Origin: JBQTHI01 sp052390035
GTDB lineage: Bacteria > Actinomycetota > Acidimicrobiia > Spongiisociales > ZC4RG35
DNA length: 15,921 nt
Reading direction: 5' to 3'
NCBI GenBank assembly: GCA_052390035.1
Contig: JBQTHI010000122.1
Location: 1 to 15,921 of the forward strand
A program made the position numbers and the translations under genes. This document shows positions 13,574 through 15,921 of this stretch, piece after piece; position 1 is the stretch's first letter; every line of letters begins with the position of its first letter. A model generated the notes under the pieces. The model saw only the letters and a program-made list of their open reading frames with translations, had not been told where the DNA came from and searched no databases.

Positions 13574-14055
13574 TGCTGGCCTGGCAGCTGGCGGGGGCCA
13601 TATTCCTGTTCCGCTGGATCTTTCGAGACCCCAAGGTCGACCTCCGCCTGCTGGCAGTCGGTGCCTTGGTCCCCGACCTCATCGACCTTCTCGTCGGGTT
13701 GGTGGTCGGGGAGGTATTCCGGCAGCGTCTCGGACATGCTTTGGTAAGTCCGTCACTGGCGGCGGTGGCGATTCTCCTGGCGACCCGGCGGGGACGGACA
13801 CGCCGCATGTTGATGACTGTCGTCGTGGCATGGCTCTTTCATCTGATGCTGGACGGGGTGTGGATCAGGCAACACACCTTTCTCTGGCCGTTCTTCGGCC
13901 TGGAATTTGATCCTTGGCCGGCTGGGGGTGCCTGGCGACGGGCAGTCGCCGACCCGTGGCGATGGGTCAAAGAGGCGGCCGGCCTGATCTACCTTGTCGG
14001 ATTGTGGAGCAGGCTCCTGTTGGCGCCACCACCGGCCACGCCCCGCCCCGAATGA
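13573..14055 (+). CDS. Small integral membrane protein, resembles the YdjM/DUF457 metal-dependent hydrolase family
   Basis: The 160-residue product has hydrophobic segments near residues 3-14, 22-45, 58-70, 78-95 and 135-152. The first two are followed by motifs of the YdjM/DUF457 group: GALVPDLIDLLVG (Pro-Asp at a membrane edge), RLGHALVSP with a His, and FHLMLDGVWIRQHTFLWPFF with His and Asp. These His/Asp residues are those expected to bind metal. The family's substrate is unknown, so 'hydrolase' is only a family label. The start overlaps the RNase HI stop (TGATG), and its own stop overlaps the next start (ATGA), so it is firmly inside the operon. Confidence 0.75.
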   Translation: MLAWQLAGAIFLFRWIFRDPKVDLRLLAVGALVPDLIDLLVGLVVGEVFRQRLGHALVSPSLAAVAILLATRRGRTRRMLMTVVVAWLFHLMLDGVWIRQHTFLWPFFGLEFDPWPAGGAWRRAVADPWRWVKEAAGLIYLVGLWSRLLLAPPPATPRPE

Positions 14056-15065
14056 CTACGGTCACCTCCATGGACCTGGCCCTCAGCCCTTCCACCCCGG
14101 GCCTCAACGTCGGCGAGCTGGCCGACCTCTGCCGCTTCGCCGATGAGCTTGGCTACCGGCATGCCTGGGAAGCGGAGGTAGCGGGCCCCGACGCCTTTGT
14201 GCTAGCCGCCGCCATCGCCCAGAAGACCAGATACATGGAAATCGGCGTTGGGGTGGTGCCGGCCTACACGCGGACCGCGGTCACCTTGGCCACCGCCGCG
14301 GCTTCGGTCAGCCAACTCCTCGGCGGGAGGGCCTTCCGGCTCGGTCTGGGAGCCTCGTCGGAAACGATCGTTTCGTCGTGGCACGGTGTCTCCTTTGACC
14401 ATCCGCTGACCAGAGTCAGGGAAACGGTGGAGGCGGTTCGGAGTGTGCTCGATGGTGCCCCGGAGTACCTCGGCTCGACGGTGTCGACCAGCCGCTTCCG
14501 GCCCGCTACCACCGCCGCCGGACCGATCGAACTCTTTGTTGGCGCCCTCCGACCGGGCATGTTGGCCGTGGCCGGAGCGGTGGGAGACGGTGTCTGCCTC
14601 AACCTCATGCCTGCCCGAACGGTCCCCCGACAGCTGGCTGAAGTCACCCGGGGCGCCCACGCCGCCGGCCGGGAGCTTCCAGGCGGTTTCGGAGTCATGG
14701 CCCGACTGCAGGTGCTGGTCACCGATGACGTGGAAGCGGCCCGCGACATGCTTCGGGCCACCCTCATCGGGCCTTACTTGGCGCAACCGGTCTACAACCG
14801 CTTCCTGGCATGGATCGGTTATGAGGAGGAGGCCGCAGCCATCGCCGCCGGCTGGGCGGCGAAAGACCGGGCGGCGGTCAGCAAGGCGACCCATGATCGC
14901 CTCATCGACGACCTCGCCCTCATCGGGGACCGCAACTCGGTGAGGGACCGACTCGAGGAGTACGCCCAAGCAGGGATCACCGTGGCTGGCCTGATGGTGA
15001 TTACACCATCCCGAGGAGCGGTTGAGGAAACATTGCGGGTACTCGTTCCCAACCGTGCGGTGTGA
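14052..15065 (+). CDS. LLM-class (luciferase-like) oxidoreductase, probably F420-dependent
   Basis: The 337-residue TIM-barrel protein has the LLM pattern: LADLCRFADELGYRHAWEAE near 18-38, the strand TRYMEIGVGVVPAYTRTAVT with the family's non-prolyl cis-type turn region, LGGRAFRLGLGASSETIVSSW HG near 92-113, and the helix VRETVEAVRSVLDG. The C-terminal part has IGDRNSVRDRLEEYAQAGIT, usual for these enzymes. Actinobacterial members mostly use F420 and reduce or oxidise diverse substrates, here unknown; FMN use cannot be excluded. ATG 14052 overlaps the previous stop (ATGA); ATG 14070 (MDLALS) is the alternative start. A GTG of the next gene follows 3 nt after the stop. Confidence 0.9.
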   Translation: MTTVTSMDLALSPSTPGLNVGELADLCRFADELGYRHAWEAEVAGPDAFVLAAAIAQKTRYMEIGVGVVPAYTRTAVTLATAAASVSQLLGGRAFRLGLGASSETIVSSWHGVSFDHPLTRVRETVEAVRSVLDGAPEYLGSTVSTSRFRPATTAAGPIELFVGALRPGMLAVAGAVGDGVCLNLMPARTVPRQLAEVTRGAHAAGRELPGGFGVMARLQVLVTDDVEAARDMLRATLIGPYLAQPVYNRFLAWIGYEEEAAAIAAGWAAKDRAAVSKATHDRLIDDLALIGDRNSVRDRLEEYAQAGITVAGLMVITPSRGAVEETLRVLVPNRAV

Positions 15066-15068
15066 AGA

Positions 15069-15725
15069 GTGATTGGGCCGACGCCATGGATGCGAGTCGC
15101 AGTAGCCCTGTTGACCGTGGCCGGATGTCAGGCGGGATCGGTCGGCACGACCCTGCCGGTTGTCCGCCCCGACATCGCCCCGGAGGGGGCGGCTACGGCT
15201 GCGCTAAATGCGATGGTCCTCGGCGATGCCGCCGGACTCACCGCTCTCACCGTCATTGAGCAGATGCCGTGGCTGGCGATGGCAGAGGGCGCTTCGATCG
15301 AACAGGCGGCTGCCTTGCTCCAGAGCGGTTCTGACGAGGTGGCGGTCCACTATTGGGAGGGATTCCTCGGCGCGACCGAAATCTCGGAGGCGACGATTGG
15401 CGCGGTCGAGACCCGAGAGGTGGGCAGCCACCAATTCGCCCGGGTCGGACTTTCCGAGGGCGATGCCCGCAGCTTGGTGCTCCGACTCGATACCGAATGG
15501 CGCATCGACGTGATTGCGTCATTTGGCGCCACGCTCGCCGAGCGCCTGTTCGAGGCGGTCGGCCTGGTTTCGGCCAACCAAGGCGACCCGGCCGAAAGGA
15601 TGCGGGAGTTGATCCTGGCGCAGAGAGATTCGACCGAGGTCGCGGCGGCGGACCCGGCCTTGGGGTCGAGGGCACGGGAGGCGATGAATGGGCTGGCGGC
15701 CGCGGTGGCCGGCTTAGACCGATAG
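15069..15725 (+). CDS. Predicted lipoprotein of unknown function
   Basis: The product (218 residues from GTG 15069) starts MIGPTPWMRVAVALLTVAGC; LTVAGC is a lipobox, so Cys 20 should be lipidated and anchor the protein outside the membrane. An ATG at 15090 would leave only 12 residues before the Cys, too short for a normal signal, so I prefer the GTG. The mature part is acidic and mainly helical (ATAALNAMVLGDAAGLTALT, then EQAAALLQSGSDEVAVHYWE) with a strand-rich middle that includes WRIDVIASFGATLAERLF. I do not recognise the family. It starts 3 nt after the oxidoreductase stop, so it is co-transcribed; no partner function follows from that. Confidence 0.7.
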   Translation: MIGPTPWMRVAVALLTVAGCQAGSVGTTLPVVRPDIAPEGAATAALNAMVLGDAAGLTALTVIEQMPWLAMAEGASIEQAAALLQSGSDEVAVHYWEGFLGATEISEATIGAVETREVGSHQFARVGLSEGDARSLVLRLDTEWRIDVIASFGATLAERLFEAVGLVSANQGDPAERMRELILAQRDSTEVAAADPALGSRAREAMNGLAAAVAGLDR

Positions 15726-15783
15726 AGCCTAGGAATGCGACGGACTTTGCCGGCAGCCCTCCACCTCGAGGCCGGGGCCGACA

Positions 15784-15921
15784 ATGATTGACGGCGGGCA
15801 AGCCGACCGCTTGCTCCTTCTCATCCAACGTCTTGCCGCCATCTCGCAAACCGGGTTGGAGTTCACTAACAATCCTTACGACCGGGTGAGATTCCAGGAG
15901 ATAGGCGAAATCGCCGAAAGC
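15784..15921 (+). CDS. N-terminus of a NUDIX hydrolase (cut by the window end)
   Basis: Forty-six codons are visible from ATG 15784. They read MIDGGQADRLLLLIQRLAAI followed by SQTGLEFTNNPYDRVRFQEI and GEIAES. This matches the helical N-terminal domain (NUDIX_N_2 type) that comes before a NUDIX pyrophosphatase domain in proteins of the ADP-ribose/nucleoside-diphosphate-sugar type. The catalytic Nudix box lies beyond the window, so activity cannot be judged. It lies 58 nt past the lipoprotein stop on the same strand. The ribosome-binding site is weak. It may belong to the same operon. Confidence 0.75.
   Translation, partial: MIDGGQADRLLLLIQRLAAISQTGLEFTNNPYDRVRFQEIGEIAES

Overview
The window looks like a chromosomal segment of an actinomycete (Actinomycetota, perhaps an uncultured acidimicrobial-type lineage; the class is inference). 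The evidence is high GC, a predicted F420-type luciferase-like oxidoreductase, a DrrA/DrrB-type exporter, the NIF3 - zinc ribbon coiled coil - RNase HI gene order known from mycobacteria, and several starts that have a -10-like hexamer 5-9 nt upstream and no Shine-Dalgarno sequence.

Bases 1-5000 are gene-poor accessory DNA. Two GNAT acetyltransferase genes are broken by frameshifts, and the second also carries a stop codon. They flank an intact VOC-fold protein on the minus strand. A luciferase-domain (DUF5519-like) protein, a ribbon-helix-helix/MazF toxin-antitoxin pair and a RibD-C/DHFR-like reductase follow. Four stretches of 304-564 nt hold no convincing gene, only hairpins and palindromes.

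Bases 4944-7800 hold a WYL-domain regulator on the minus strand, transcribed away from a drrA-drrB-like ABC exporter operon. Their starts are 116 nt apart, so the regulator is a candidate controller of the exporter and of itself. Bases 7886-10332 hold a secreted GH26-like protein and a convergent covalent-flavin oxidoreductase; their stop codons overlap in one CTAG palindrome.

From 10413 to the end the plus strand is densely packed: an HMG-CoA lyase-family protein, a NIF3-like metal protein, a zinc-ribbon coiled-coil protein, RNase HI, a small membrane protein, the luciferase-like oxidoreductase, a lipoprotein of unknown role, and the start of a NUDIX hydrolase cut by the window end. Overlaps of 1-8 nt or gaps of a few bases from the NIF3 gene to the lipoprotein point to one operon.

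I see no CRISPR array, tRNA, rRNA, intact transposon or obvious new defence system. The best leads are residue changes at catalytic positions (GH26-like Glu to Gln, HMG-CoA lyase Cys to Ser, NIF3 His to Tyr), the decayed acetyltransferase zone, and the leaderless-type promoters.
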